From contig JAANSK020040021.1 in NCBI GenBank assembly GCA_011763485.2, positions 1 through 28,504 on the forward strand: DNA of 28,504 bases, written 5' to 3'. Origin of the DNA: Isoetes engelmannii (taxonomy: Eukaryota; Streptophyta; Lycopodiopsida; Isoetales; Isoetaceae). Position numbers and translations under genes: made by a program. Below the pieces are notes generated by a model. The model saw only the letters and a list, made by a program, of their open reading frames with translations. It was not told where the DNA came from and did no database searches. Positions 17,070 to 26,174 of this stretch are shown here, piece after piece. How positions within the stretch are numbered: position 1 is the first letter of the stretch; each line of letters begins with the position of its first letter.

Positions 17070-17840
17070 AAAGGAAAATGTCCAAAACTTCCGCTTTGGA
17101 CAGTTTACCAGGATACAACAGTAAGGAAAATCTTGTTTCATATAATTACGATGCAACTACATTAGAATCGAAGTCCCTACTTAACATTTTCATATATGCA
17201 ATGGAAAACTCATGTGCTGGCGATTAAAACCTGCACCGAATGCAAATCTAAAAGGTAAATAAAAGAAAGAACCTTTCGTAAAAAGACCTCTTAAATCTTT
17301 ACCCCCCCAAAAGAAAGAATGCCACCTAAATACTGGCCTGAATGAAAACTTTTAAGTGATAGATCCTCTATTTGCTTAAAAAAAGTAGCTATCACAGCAT
17401 AAATCAGATGCTTAATGCTAAAGTTGCTGAAGCTCAGAATCAAACCAAGAAATGGCGATTTGATGTCCTTGCTCCAATTTGAAAACTTGGATTCCTAGTT
17501 TTAGTTGCCATAAGACCTGCACAGACGATAAAAATCCATGGCTAAATCGTAAAGACTCCAAAGACAACATTTACTGGTTCCACATACCGGAACTGGGGAG
17601 ATGCAACCCAGGAGTAGCCCCTTTGGCTATGGCCCCGGCAGGGTACGGTCAGACTCCAATACTTTTCTTCAGCTTATCTGCAAAGTATGCAGAGGAGGAG
17701 CAGATGGAGTGGACTACCCAACAACCAGTTCTTTGCAAACCAAATCCATTTGCCATGAAATGCCTGCAATGATCTCTAGAAACCCAAACCATCAATCTAT
17801 CCCTATGAGTCTAAGCCTTGCGTAGAATTCACCCTCATTG
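17070..17840. other. Intergenic DNA
   Basis: Open frames up to 97 codons (17479-17772) show no recognisable motif. No repeats noticed. Confidence 0.35.
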
Positions 17841-17844
17841 CCTA

Positions 17845-18014
17845 TGTTGTGTGATCACGTTATGGTGATTCCACTCTTCATGGTGGTTTTATGTATTTAC
17901 CATCAAGAGTCAGATGTCTGGTGGATGGCCTCATGTTGGCACATATGGCTGACATGAGGGAATCTCCCATTCTTATAGGTCTGGGTATCGGGTATACGAG
18001 CAGGGAATGTCACA
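17845..18014 (+). mobile_element. Possible LTR preceding a primer binding site
   Basis: The stretch begins TGTTGTGTGATC and ends AATGTCACA, i.e. TG...CA borders, two bases before a primer binding site. That is the expected position of the end of a 5' LTR. The start is a guess: no second copy of this sequence was found in the window, so the length of ~170 bp is not verified. Confidence 0.35.
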
Positions 18015-18015
18015 A

Positions 18016-18027
18016 TGGTATCAGAGC
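18016..18027 (+). other. Retrotransposon primer binding site (initiator tRNA-Met type)
   Basis: TGGTATCAGAGC is the standard plant LTR-retrotransposon primer binding site, complementary to the 3' end of initiator tRNA-Met. It marks the start of the internal region of an element on the plus strand. The gag expected just downstream is not recognisable, so the element is decayed or truncated. It lies downstream of the copia reverse transcriptase at 15130-15775 and therefore belongs to a different copy, unless rearranged. Confidence 0.75.
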
Positions 18028-18182
18028 AATGGTCTTGGCTGACCTATAGTAACTAACTGCCCTAGAAAATCTCAGTCTTGGAATAATATTCAAGCAGGAA
18101 CAACAATTATTGAGAATTTTGTTTTTCCTCATAGGTAGAGCTATCCGCAATTGTAATATTGTTTAGAAAAATTCAGCCAAAA

Positions 18183-18456
18183 TGCCTCAACAACTCTCAA
18201 GTTGTGCGGAAAACACTTGTGAGCTTCTCACAACACCCTTTGGCGCACGATGAGAGTCGTCTACCTATTTGTAAGTTATAAACACTCAAAAATAAATAAG
18301 GAGTCGAATCTAGCTTAAAATATTAAAGTATGTTTGTTTCATATAATTGAAATTCTTGATTAGATCATTAAAGCACCTTTTGGCCCAATGACTCTCACGG
18401 CGTGCGAACGACACTTATGAGCTTCTCATAAAGCTTCTTGGCACACGGTAATAGCT
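18183..18456. repeat. Dispersed direct repeat, two ~75-bp copies 198 bp apart
   Basis: Copy 1 (18183-18258) and copy 2 (18383-18456) share ACTCTCA, GTGCG, ACACTT(G/A)TGAGCTTCTCA, CTT(T/C)GGC-type and GCACACGGT-type blocks in order. Each has a small internal inverted repeat around GAGCTTCTC. The copies are ~70-75% alike by eye. They may be subrepeats of a retroelement leader. Confidence 0.75.
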
Positions 18457-18564
18457 CTCTCACACTTATTCTGTGTTTCCCCCTCCAATTAACGCCTAAC
18501 GGTATAATTATGGACCAAAACTGAGAAAATTTAACACTGTGACTTAAAATTGGAGGGCCGACAT

Positions 18565-19118
18565 TATAAATACCAGACCTGACCTGCCTCATTTCACGAA
18601 GTTTGTTCCTGATATTCTCTCCCAAAGAACAAGGCAATCTTTAGGTGTTCTTGAGGCAATCGAAGCACCATTCGACATGGCGAGGACCAAGAGCACAACA
18701 CGAGAAGAGGAGCCATAACTCAGGCCCAGCGCCCAGGTGGCTGTCGTCCGACGGTGGAGGCTAGAGAGATTGGCCGAGGAAATGGCACAATGCCAGTTAG
18801 CGGCTTCACAAATCAAGACCAGGCGACAACAAGTAACTCAGAATGGCAGATACAGATCTCCCAAGTGCAACTCAAAGCATAAACTTCAAACCCCGGACAA
18901 TGTCCCCTCACGGAAGAACAAAAGGTGGAAGACCTATAAAACCAAGAGGGTCGTGGGCATCAACATTAAAGGCACTACCCCTAGGAGGAGTCTACCCCGA
19001 TGACAGTGACCACAGATCCCAGAATGATGATATAGATGATTATGCTAGGGAGTTGCAGAGAATCCTAAGCAGCGAAAAGCCTCCAAGGCAGAGTAGGGAA
19101 GCACCACAGTTGAGATGA
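18565..19118 (+). pseudogene. Basic low-complexity ORF debris, possibly retroelement gag
   Basis: A TATA-like TTATAAATA near 18563-18571 precedes an ATG at ~18678 that opens MARTKSTTREEEP and then a stop. The next frame continues VVRRWRLERLAEEMAQCQLA (helical, charged) and a Lys/Arg-rich stretch to 19003. A third frame (18843-19118) runs to DIDDYARELQRILSSEKPP. The overall character (basic, then acidic helix, no Cys) suits a gag N-terminus, and a primer binding site lies ~650 bp upstream in the same direction. No diagnostic motif was found, so the gag assignment is a guess. Confidence 0.3.
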
Positions 19119-19134
19119 CGACCTTACTTTACAG

Positions 19135-19803
19135 TAAGAAATCTATCATACCCATGCCACTTGCCCACTTGGGAGGATGCATTTTGACCAAGCTACCTGA
19201 ACTATAGCATCCTCCTTAGTGCCAACCCATATAAAATTTTAGTCTATTGCAATGAGCTCATGTACTTTGACCTGTGAGGCAAGCAGCAATGAGGCCATAT
19301 AAACGTGGGTACTGCTGAGAACTGACTTGGCCACTGTAATCTGACCAGTAAGAGATAAGTTTGCAGTTGAACACCAAAACAAGTGTTCCTCCAAACCCTT
19401 AATAATTTCTTCCCATCCTGCTCTTGCACTAACATGAATGCCAACCGTGACTTATCCATGAGAAAGAAGCTTCCATGGATAATCACATGCTAGACTCAGG
19501 GTGTCCAGTGTCCATAAGGTCTACACCTTTTGCCAACCCACCAACACACTAGAAGCTAGTGAGAATGTATCTAAGAGCAGTTTTGCAGCTTCAAGATTCC
19601 TTGAGTTAGTGACAAGAAAAAGGAATGTGTCATATGCATATTGATTGCAAACCTCTTGTGTACTATCCTCCATACCGAGACCCTGAAGGAGCCTCTCTGT
19701 TGTCGGATTGGCGTTGGCAATGGAAGGTGCCCCACGGGCCCCAAAAATAGAGCCACACTAGTTGATCTCATCATTCATTCTCCTAAAATTCAAGTCGGAT
19801 AGC
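19135..19803 (-). pseudogene. LINE (non-LTR) reverse transcriptase remnant
   Basis: Minus-strand reading shows the C-terminal half of a plant L1-type LINE reverse transcriptase. Blocks in order: IFGARGAPSIANANPTTERL (~19755-19697; the G-x-P-L-S/A-P block), CNQYAYDTFLFL with the catalytic YADDT motif altered to YAYDT (19626-19640), NLEAAKLLLDTFSLASSVLV (~19600-19545), AGWEEIIKGLEEHLFWCSTA then LSLTGQITVAKSVLSSTHVY (~19400-19290), NFIWVGT and VAWSKCILP (~19225-19150). Those last pieces match the F-L-W-x-G...V-A-W-x-x-x-x-L-P region that follows the RT. Stops and frame changes, and the loss of one catalytic Asp, make it inactive. No endonuclease domain or poly-A tail was identified. Confidence 0.85.
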
Positions 19804-19809
19804 TATAAA

Positions 19810-20150
19810 AACATCATGTGGTTTGCATAGCTATCAACATCTTCCCTAAGATTAGAGCCAATTGAAATCTAAGGTCCGGGCACATTATTATTTAAATTTG
19901 TAATAAATATATTTATCTTTTTAAAAGATAAGTGATATCTATCCAATAATAATGGAAATTGCATTTTAATTCATATGTCTAACTACAGTAATAATATAGG
20001 TGTATTATGATAGCGAGGTGCTTAATTACCAAATGATCCAATTGCCTATTACCTCTATAGAAGCTTCCCCGTGTGAACCACTAGATTTTCGTACTGTATA
20101 TGCATAGTTGGTGCTCTTAAGTTTCAATTAATGTTTCTTAAATGTAAGAT
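19810..20150. other. AT-rich intergenic DNA
   Basis: No gene recognised. GATAAG/TATC-rich words appear near 19915-19945 ahead of the pentanucleotide array. Confidence 0.4.
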
Positions 20151-20155
20151 ACGGT

Positions 20156-20210
20156 AAGATAAGATAAGATAAGATAAGATAAGATAAGATAAGATAAGAT
20201 AAGATAAGAT
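20156..20210. repeat. (AAGAT)11 pentanucleotide microsatellite
   Basis: Eleven perfect AAGAT units (55 bp). The perfect array suggests recent expansion. Confidence 0.97.
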
Positions 20211-20214
20211 AAAT

Positions 20215-21020
20215 TTTAATCCATATGATTTCACATGATTTTAGGCATGTCCTAAGGGAAAAAATTTGTTCGCTGATGGCTGCTTCTTTCGTCTGATCAA
20301 GCGGGGCTGGTAACAGGCCCTTTGAATTCCTGTGGCGAATGGAACATGTTAAAAAATGATCTCTCCTCTATCTTTACATGGGAGAAGGTTAGCGTGCTAG
20401 CCCTTATGGGGGGTGTGGAACTGGTGAGACTGTTACCATGATGCTGAATACTGAAGGCCTGCATGGATGGCAGCATACAAGTGAACCACTTGCCCCACAT
20501 AAGGGTCTGTGGGCGCACATGATCTCTGGCAAAATGCTACAACAGAAAAAATCCAAGTTGAGAATTCTTTGTACGAGACTTATTAACTTGACTTGTAAGC
20601 AATTTCGAGATGATGTGTATGATTCAAAAAGATTGAAATATAATAAGCTTCAAAGAACGTGCAAATTCATGTGATACAAACCGAAACCAAGTAGACAATA
20701 GTAAGTTTGACAATTTTCAAGAAACGAAAGGCGAGGTATGGTTGCATCAGGAGACATGTTTATGTAGTTAATTACACGGCTTTCAAAGTGCGTGGCAATT
20801 TCTTCTTCGTTCTGTGTCTTGGGGGCATATGCATGTGCTCACTAAATGGAGGAAGCGAGAATTTTGGTGACTTAGTTTGACTCTTGAAACCAAGCAAAAT
20901 TGTGTTGTGAATTAAGTTGGAGCTCACTTACATGTGTGAGAAGACATAAGAGATAGATGGCTATGCTGGCATATGGAGGGCACAATGCCAAACTAACAAT
21001 GTGCCATTCCAATTAGCATA
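20215..21020. other. Intergenic DNA upstream of the EXORDIUM-like gene
   Basis: Short open frames on both strands (up to 78 codons) have no recognisable motif. Nothing else noticed. Confidence 0.4.
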
Positions 21021-21021
21021 C

Positions 21022-21116
21022 CTCCTAGCGTATCGCGCCTAGGTAGTCGTTTAATATGTACTTAATAATCACATGCAAAATAACTCCTAACATATCGTGC
21101 CTAGGTAGCGGTTTAA
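21022..21116. repeat. 33-bp direct repeat, two copies, in the EXORDIUM-like gene's upstream region
   Basis: Copies at 21022-21054 and 21084-21116 (62-bp period) match at 28 of 33 positions, with GCCTAGGTAG and GTTTAA fully conserved. They lie ~310-410 bp before the start codon. They could be a duplicated regulatory module or unrelated repeat DNA. Confidence 0.85.
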
Positions 21117-21269
21117 CTTTCATGTCATTAAAAAAAAGTTTTTTTAGCCTACCTCCAATCTACAATGTGCCACACACACAAATGAGTTTACCTCTACACA
21201 CACAAATGACTTGTTAAATATAGATACAAGAATATAGATAAGATAATATTTTTAACGTCATGCGTGATG

Positions 21270-21275
21270 TATATA
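21270..21275 (+). promoter_or_regulatory. Candidate TATA box for the EXORDIUM-like gene
   Basis: TATATA at 21270-21275 would place transcription start near 21300 and leave a ~125-nt leader. A second TATATA at 21393-21398 is only ~30 bp before the ATG and would leave almost no leader, so the first is preferred. Neither is proven. Confidence 0.35.
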
Positions 21276-21428
21276 CCATATGAATCAGTACTGTCCCTGC
21301 TACTGCTATATGTAACATACAACATTTAACCTGGCCCCGTTTTGGATACCCGTTACACTTTACAATATCATGGCAATGGCGCGCACCTGCAATATATACT
21401 TTGGCCCGAAATCTGAGACCTCTCAATC

Positions 21429-22427
21429 ATGGATCAAAGGAAGCTAGTTTTAGGTTTGTGCTTATGCGCCATGCTTCATACTTCCGGATCATCAGCAGCA
21501 GGTGTGCATCTCCCAGGATCATCGGATCTGATACCATCTAAAAAGGTAGAGGCAGTTTCATCCCTTGTCAATCTAAAATATCATATGGGTCCTGTTTTAA
21601 CATCGAAAATGCATATCTATTTGGTCTGGTATGGCACATGGCCACAAGAACACAAGCATGTTATCAGGGATTTTCTCCTTTCAATCTCCTTTCAAAATGC
21701 AGCAAAACCATCAGTTTATGAGTGGTGGAACACAGTCAGGCTTTACACAGATCAAACTGGTCAAAATATTACAGAGTTTTTTGCCCTAGCAGGGGAGTAT
21801 GAAGACAAAGATTATTCTGAGGGAAAAAGCCTGACCAGGCTCAGCATACAAAATGTACTAAGAAGCTCTCTCAAAGACTATAATGGCAGTCTTCCTGCAA
21901 GATCAAGGGGGGGCATATACATAGTTCTAACTGCTCAGGATGTAGAAATGCAGGACTTTTGCAGGGCTGTATGTGGTTTTCATTATTTCAGTTATTCATC
22001 AATAGTTGGATATACTTTACCATATGCCTGGATAGGTCAGTCTGGAAAACAATGTCCTCAGCTATGTGCATATCCATTTGCAGTTTCAAGTTACATGGGA
22101 AATACCAAACCTATGAATCCTCCAAATGGGGATATTGGTCTGGATGGCATGATCAGTGTGGTTGCTCATGAAATTGCAGAAATGGCTTCTAATCCTCTCA
22201 TCAATGCCTGGTATGCTGGCCAAGATCCTACAGCGCCGACCGAGATCGCTGATTTATGCGAGGGGATGTATGGCAGTGGAGCTGGTGGCAGTTTTCCTGG
22301 ATCTGTTTTGCAAGACCCTTCAGGTGGGAATTATAACTTGAATGGAGTGAATGGCAGAAGGTTTTTGGTGCAGTGGATATGGAGCCCTACTCTCAATGCT
22401 TGCTTTGGTCCTAATGCACTTGCTTGA
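21429..22427 (+). CDS. EXORDIUM-like secreted protein (phosphate-induced protein 1 family), complete
   Basis: Intact 332-residue intronless gene. EXORDIUM/PHI-1 proteins are apoplastic proteins linked to brassinosteroid-dependent cell expansion and sugar status; their biochemical activity is not established. Residues 1-24 (KLVLGLCLCAML core, end SSAAG) form a signal peptide. Family blocks in order: YHMGPVLTSKMHIYLVWYGT (51-70), VYEWWNTVRLYTDQTG (~98-113), GGIYIVLTAQDVEMQDFC then AVCGFHY (~160-187), QCPQLCAYPF, NPPNGDIGLDGMISVVAHEI with the near-invariant HEIAE (247-251), NPLINAWYAGQDPTAPTEIA, LCEGMYG, and VNGRRFLVQWIWSP near the C-terminus. Length matches the usual 310-340. Two possible N-glycosylation sites (NIT, NGS). 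The first ATG is used because it opens the signal peptide. No frameshift or stop; probably functional. Most family members are single-exon, as here. Confidence 0.96.
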   Translation: MDQRKLVLGLCLCAMLHTSGSSAAGVHLPGSSDLIPSKKVEAVSSLVNLKYHMGPVLTSKMHIYLVWYGTWPQEHKHVIRDFLLSISFQNAAKPSVYEWWNTVRLYTDQTGQNITEFFALAGEYEDKDYSEGKSLTRLSIQNVLRSSLKDYNGSLPARSRGGIYIVLTAQDVEMQDFCRAVCGFHYFSYSSIVGYTLPYAWIGQSGKQCPQLCAYPFAVSSYMGNTKPMNPPNGDIGLDGMISVVAHEIAEMASNPLINAWYAGQDPTAPTEIADLCEGMYGSGAGGSFPGSVLQDPSGGNYNLNGVNGRRFLVQWIWSPTLNACFGPNALA

Positions 22428-22464
22428 TCTGCTTAACTTCTTTCCATTGGGAGTTCTGGTAACA

Positions 22465-22470
22465 AATAAA
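22465..22470 (+). terminator. Candidate polyadenylation signal
   Basis: AATAAA 38 bp after the EXORDIUM-like stop codon, in a U-rich context (TATGTTTGTAGG follows). Position suits a short 3' UTR; plant signals are loose, so this is only a likely site. Confidence 0.45.
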
Positions 22471-22479
22471 TCCCTCAGT

Positions 22480-23985
22480 ATCTATGTTTGTAGGTAAGCC
22501 TCGACGTCCCTCTGTTTATTTTAACCAGAGTGAGATGAATAGTTACTTATACTGTTCAATGTTTGTGTAATGTCTCTACTATCAATTGCATTGTGTTTTT
22601 ATTTGAGGAGTAATATAGTATTTAGAGAAAACTGCCAAAATACCCTTACAAGTTTTCAAATTTACCAAAAACTAACGTCATTTTTGGAAATGCGGTAATA
22701 TAATGCCTATGGCCCATCAGATTCAAAAGTTTCTTCATCAAGGTCATGTGTTTAGAGTATGATCTATCCAATCCAATTCATCTAAGGAGGAGTTTGAATT
22801 CAAAATTATGTCTGTTGAGTTGTCGAGTTTCTCGACATTCTTAAACTTCAAAGCACTAACTTATAGATTGGAACTCCAAAATTAAGTTAGCCTAGAATCT
22901 TTTAGCTTAAGCATGATCACATCTACACTGTCTCCTTTCGCTTTACCACTTTCGCTTGACCACTGCTTACTAATTCATTGCACATGCACTCAAAGGGGTT
23001 AGTCCTCGTAACTAAGTGGGGATCCCATAGCTGCCTTTGTATGCATGGAAAATCTTGGATAACAAGAACATAAGCACAAACAAAGGCAGAAGATTCTATG
23101 TGAGTAAAGTGTTAGAGAACGACATTGTAATAAAATGAAATACAACACGAGCATCAGAAGCAAAGAACACGGTCAAAATATCAAAACGTAGCTCCGAGAC
23201 AATGGGAAGCTCATCCAGCCTACATGCAGGCCCTATTAGCAGAGAAATGCCGAGCCAGCTTACATTCCAAGCCTGTAGCGAGAGTGGTGGGGTGAACCTG
23301 TATGTGCATACTCTTCCCAGCCCATGTCTGCCACTGGAGGACCTCTTACCATGGAGTCTAAGGAGTTGACACAATATCCTCAACAGCAAAACTACGCTCG
23401 GTGTCACCGAGCACAAGAACATAACATAGAGACACTGATGAACATGAGACTTCTGGAACAACCCAGACCACCGAACCTGGTAAGCCGACCCCGGAGTATC
23501 CAATAGATATCAAATACCAAGACATATATGATGCAATACCAAAGAACAAGACATGTGAAGTTCATTAAATATCTACCATATATATGTGCTTAAGCTATGC
23601 CTTGCCGAGGTTTCCCATACAACCTACCCATGTCGAAGTAGCTTGATATAAACCAATCTTCTATAGCAAATACAAAGCATCTCAGATTACCCATTCCCCC
23701 ATAATATCATATACTCATATCAACGTAACTCATTAATTATCAGTGTTGTCTTATATTCCTTGGGAAGCTTAAAACCAAATTCGCAAATTATACAGAGATA
23801 ATCACTCACTTGTATGTTTCACCAGGAACGTGGCTCTGCACTAAATAATAACGATGCCGGAATTCATTGTAGAATCCTGATCGTGCTTTCGCTAACATGG
23901 CCTCGAAGGACCTTCGGCAGGGATGCTTAGATGAGGCAGTCAAAGAGCTCATGAAATATTAAATCTTGAGCAAAGGAGATCTCTC
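22480..23985. other. Intergenic DNA, no gene recognised
   Basis: The longest frame is 135 codons on the minus strand (23096-23503). It has hydrophobic stretches but no motif I recognise and no start context. The opposite strand is interrupted. No repeat or mobile-element terminus noticed. Confidence 0.35.
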
Positions 23986-23993
23986 TTTTTTGG

Positions 23994-24080
23994 ATTGCCC
24001 CCTGTTAAGGGGCAATTCCTTAGGGGGAGGGTGGGTTTTCTTTTCTTTTCTTTTTTTTTCTTTTTTTTTTTTTTTATCTC
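23994..24080. repeat. Perfect 8-bp hairpin followed by purine and pyrimidine tracts
   Basis: ATTGCCCC and GGGGCAAT form a perfect 8-bp stem with a 7-nt loop. It is followed by GGGGGAGGGTGGG and then a ~50-nt C/T tract dominated by T. It resembles a bacterial terminator only superficially. It may be the end of a small element, or chance. Confidence 0.6.
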
Positions 24081-24084
24081 GAGG

Positions 24085-25635
24085 CATATTCTAGGCATAT
24101 CTCATGGTCTGACGACATTATTACTGCTTGTTTTGTGGCGGTGAAAAATATTTTTTTGATTTTTTCATATGAATATGGTTCTAAGGTCTTTTGCTTTTTT
24201 TTTTTTTTTTTTAGACAATTGAATTTTTTTTAATAAACTTGATTATGCTAGGCTCTAGCATGGATGTTTTTCTTTTTTTAGTTTGGCCTAGACTTTAGGA
24301 TGAGTGTCTTGTTTGTCAGGACCGAAGCACGAAGCAGGTTCATCAGGCCCTGAATACAGGAAGTTTCATTTTGGAAACATGGGCGGTCTTCATTCCTACA
24401 TAAGACCTATGGCTCCCAAAAATGTCCAATTCAACCAAGTATGCACATGCACGCCAAGAAATATGGAAGCCAAGGACGTAGCCTCAACTAAAATACATCA
24501 CTTGTGACCATAAAATGCACCCTTTTGAGGCCAAAGCCTTACTTATTAGCTATGGCCATAGAATTGTTCTTCCATGGCAGCTTTCCACCGAAGTGATTGG
24601 TAATGTAAAACAGATAGGTCCATCACTTTTAGAGATACTTCAAACATTTCCACTAGCGTGGCATGTGCGCCAAGGCACTTTCTCCCTGCTTGGATCTATA
24701 TGCAATATGCACTTAGTTGGATGCCAAAATTCCATAAGATCTTGACATGTTATCACTGCTACTAGCAACATATAATTGTGTCACCTGCATAGCCTGCCTC
24801 TTGTGTCTTCTTGATGCTTCTTGTATCTCTTTGAAAATACATCTTTTGCAAGTACAGCAAAGTTAATCAAGTACGAAATTTCTCAAGCAATATAAACTAG
24901 CATTTTTTCCCTTTTTTGTTTAGTAAGCCAAATTGTCATTTCCCTTCTTGTTGTCTTTTTGTCCTTCATTTACAATACGAAAGTCAAGTTTGACCGTAGG
25001 AAACAGTCGAATTAAACTAAATATAAAGCCAGAAATACAGAAATAGAATAGAATAGAATGAAGTCTAATAAATAAACTTGCAATATGATCATTGGGCATG
25101 AGTAAGAATACTCAAAACTACCTATAGCTTTGCAACCCTCCATCACTCTAGGCTGCACCATCAATTTGGATAGAGGTTAGAACGTGGAATTGCGGTTTGA
25201 TATTTTTGCATGGGTTTACTCGTGGTTTTGAAGGCATGTTAGAGCAGAAACAAGATGATGGATTGAAATGGTATAAGCTTGGACGCAACTCAAAACTATA
25301 GAATCGGTGAACAAATCTATTCTGCAGCATCGATTTATGAGGATGGCATCTGTGCATCCAGCTGTAATAAAATGAGCAAGGCTATTCTCAACAACGAAAA
25401 ATAAGGAAGAAAGACCTTGATCAACAGAAACGAATTTGGACATGGTATTACGTAACATAGTATTAGTAGAGTTCTTATTGGCAGCCCTAGGTTCAGATGC
25501 TGTAACAGTAAGCAATACCCAGTTTGATCATAAGAAATGGTTTTGGTATAATAACCGGCTCTGACAATAGGCAACAAATTAGGCAACCATTTGAATGTTT
25601 GGATGGAAGAAAAGTCAGAATGAAGTATTCCTTCT
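24085..25635. other. Intergenic DNA, possibly with old repeat debris
   Basis: Poly-T runs at ~24198-24212. Frames of 67-99 codons occur at 24304-24507 and 24515-24745 (plus) and 25148-25586 (minus, overlapping). The minus-strand ones follow the PPR-like fragment at 25640-26170 and could be its eroded continuation, but no PPR motif is convincing. Confidence 0.3.
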
Positions 25636-25639
25636 TCTC

Positions 25640-26170
25640 AAAGTGTTGGGAATAATGCATTTGACAAGACTGCTAAATCATAAGACGCTATAGTATAAGT
25701 GTTAATGTCCGTCTCATCTTCTGTTGGTAGGACACTCTCTTTCTCATGCATTGAATTGTCAAATAGACTTGAAATGTCAAAGCTTACCATCTGAACCTCT
25801 ACTTTCTAAATATACCAATGCTTTCGGCATGGCCATTTTTGTAAGCCAATATGTATGAATCTTCAGCCCTGTAGTTAGAAAGCATCACATCATAATGGAA
25901 ATTTGTAATAAGTGAGGTATTCAAAAACTTTCATAGAACCTTTGCAATACAAGTCAAGTGTAAAGACACAAAGTACATAAGCAGAATCTGCAGTTATCGT
26001 AGATAAGCCTTGTTTAAAGAACTGCAAACTCCAAATGTCGTTTTTACTGCAGCATTTCAAAATACCATGAAGGAAAAATTGTTCTTGCAAAGTTTTCTTA
26101 CTAAACACATGAAGTAGCTCATTCTTCTTTGTATTTTCTAGCAGTTCCATTAGCTTTCAAACCTCTTTTG
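25640..26170 (-). pseudogene. Probable PPR gene fragment, degenerate
   Basis: Minus-strand translation from ~26150 gives FFLHGILKCCSKN, LSTITADSAYVL, then TLDLYCKGSMKVFEYL (~25955-25905). These resemble the L/S-type repeats ILKACS... and LVDMYCKCGSMxDAxxVFD of plant PLS PPR proteins, with small deletions. After a frame change comes AYKNGHAESIGIFRK (~25845-25800), like GYAxNGHAExALxxFRxM. Stops and deletions mark it as a pseudogene. Single motifs are weak; their order and spacing support the call. Confidence 0.42.
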
Positions 26171-26174
26171 GCAT

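Noticed and set aside
699-20210. CRISPR array
   Set aside because: All arrays seen are simple microsatellites or two-copy duplications; no spaced repeats with unique spacers.
23096-23503. 135-codon minus-strand frame
   Set aside because: No family recognised and no supporting context; recorded only as part of the intergenic segment.
23994-24060. Hairpin followed by T-rich tract, like a Rho-independent terminator
   Set aside because: The window is plant nuclear DNA; such terminators do not apply, and the T tract is part of a longer C/T-rich stretch.
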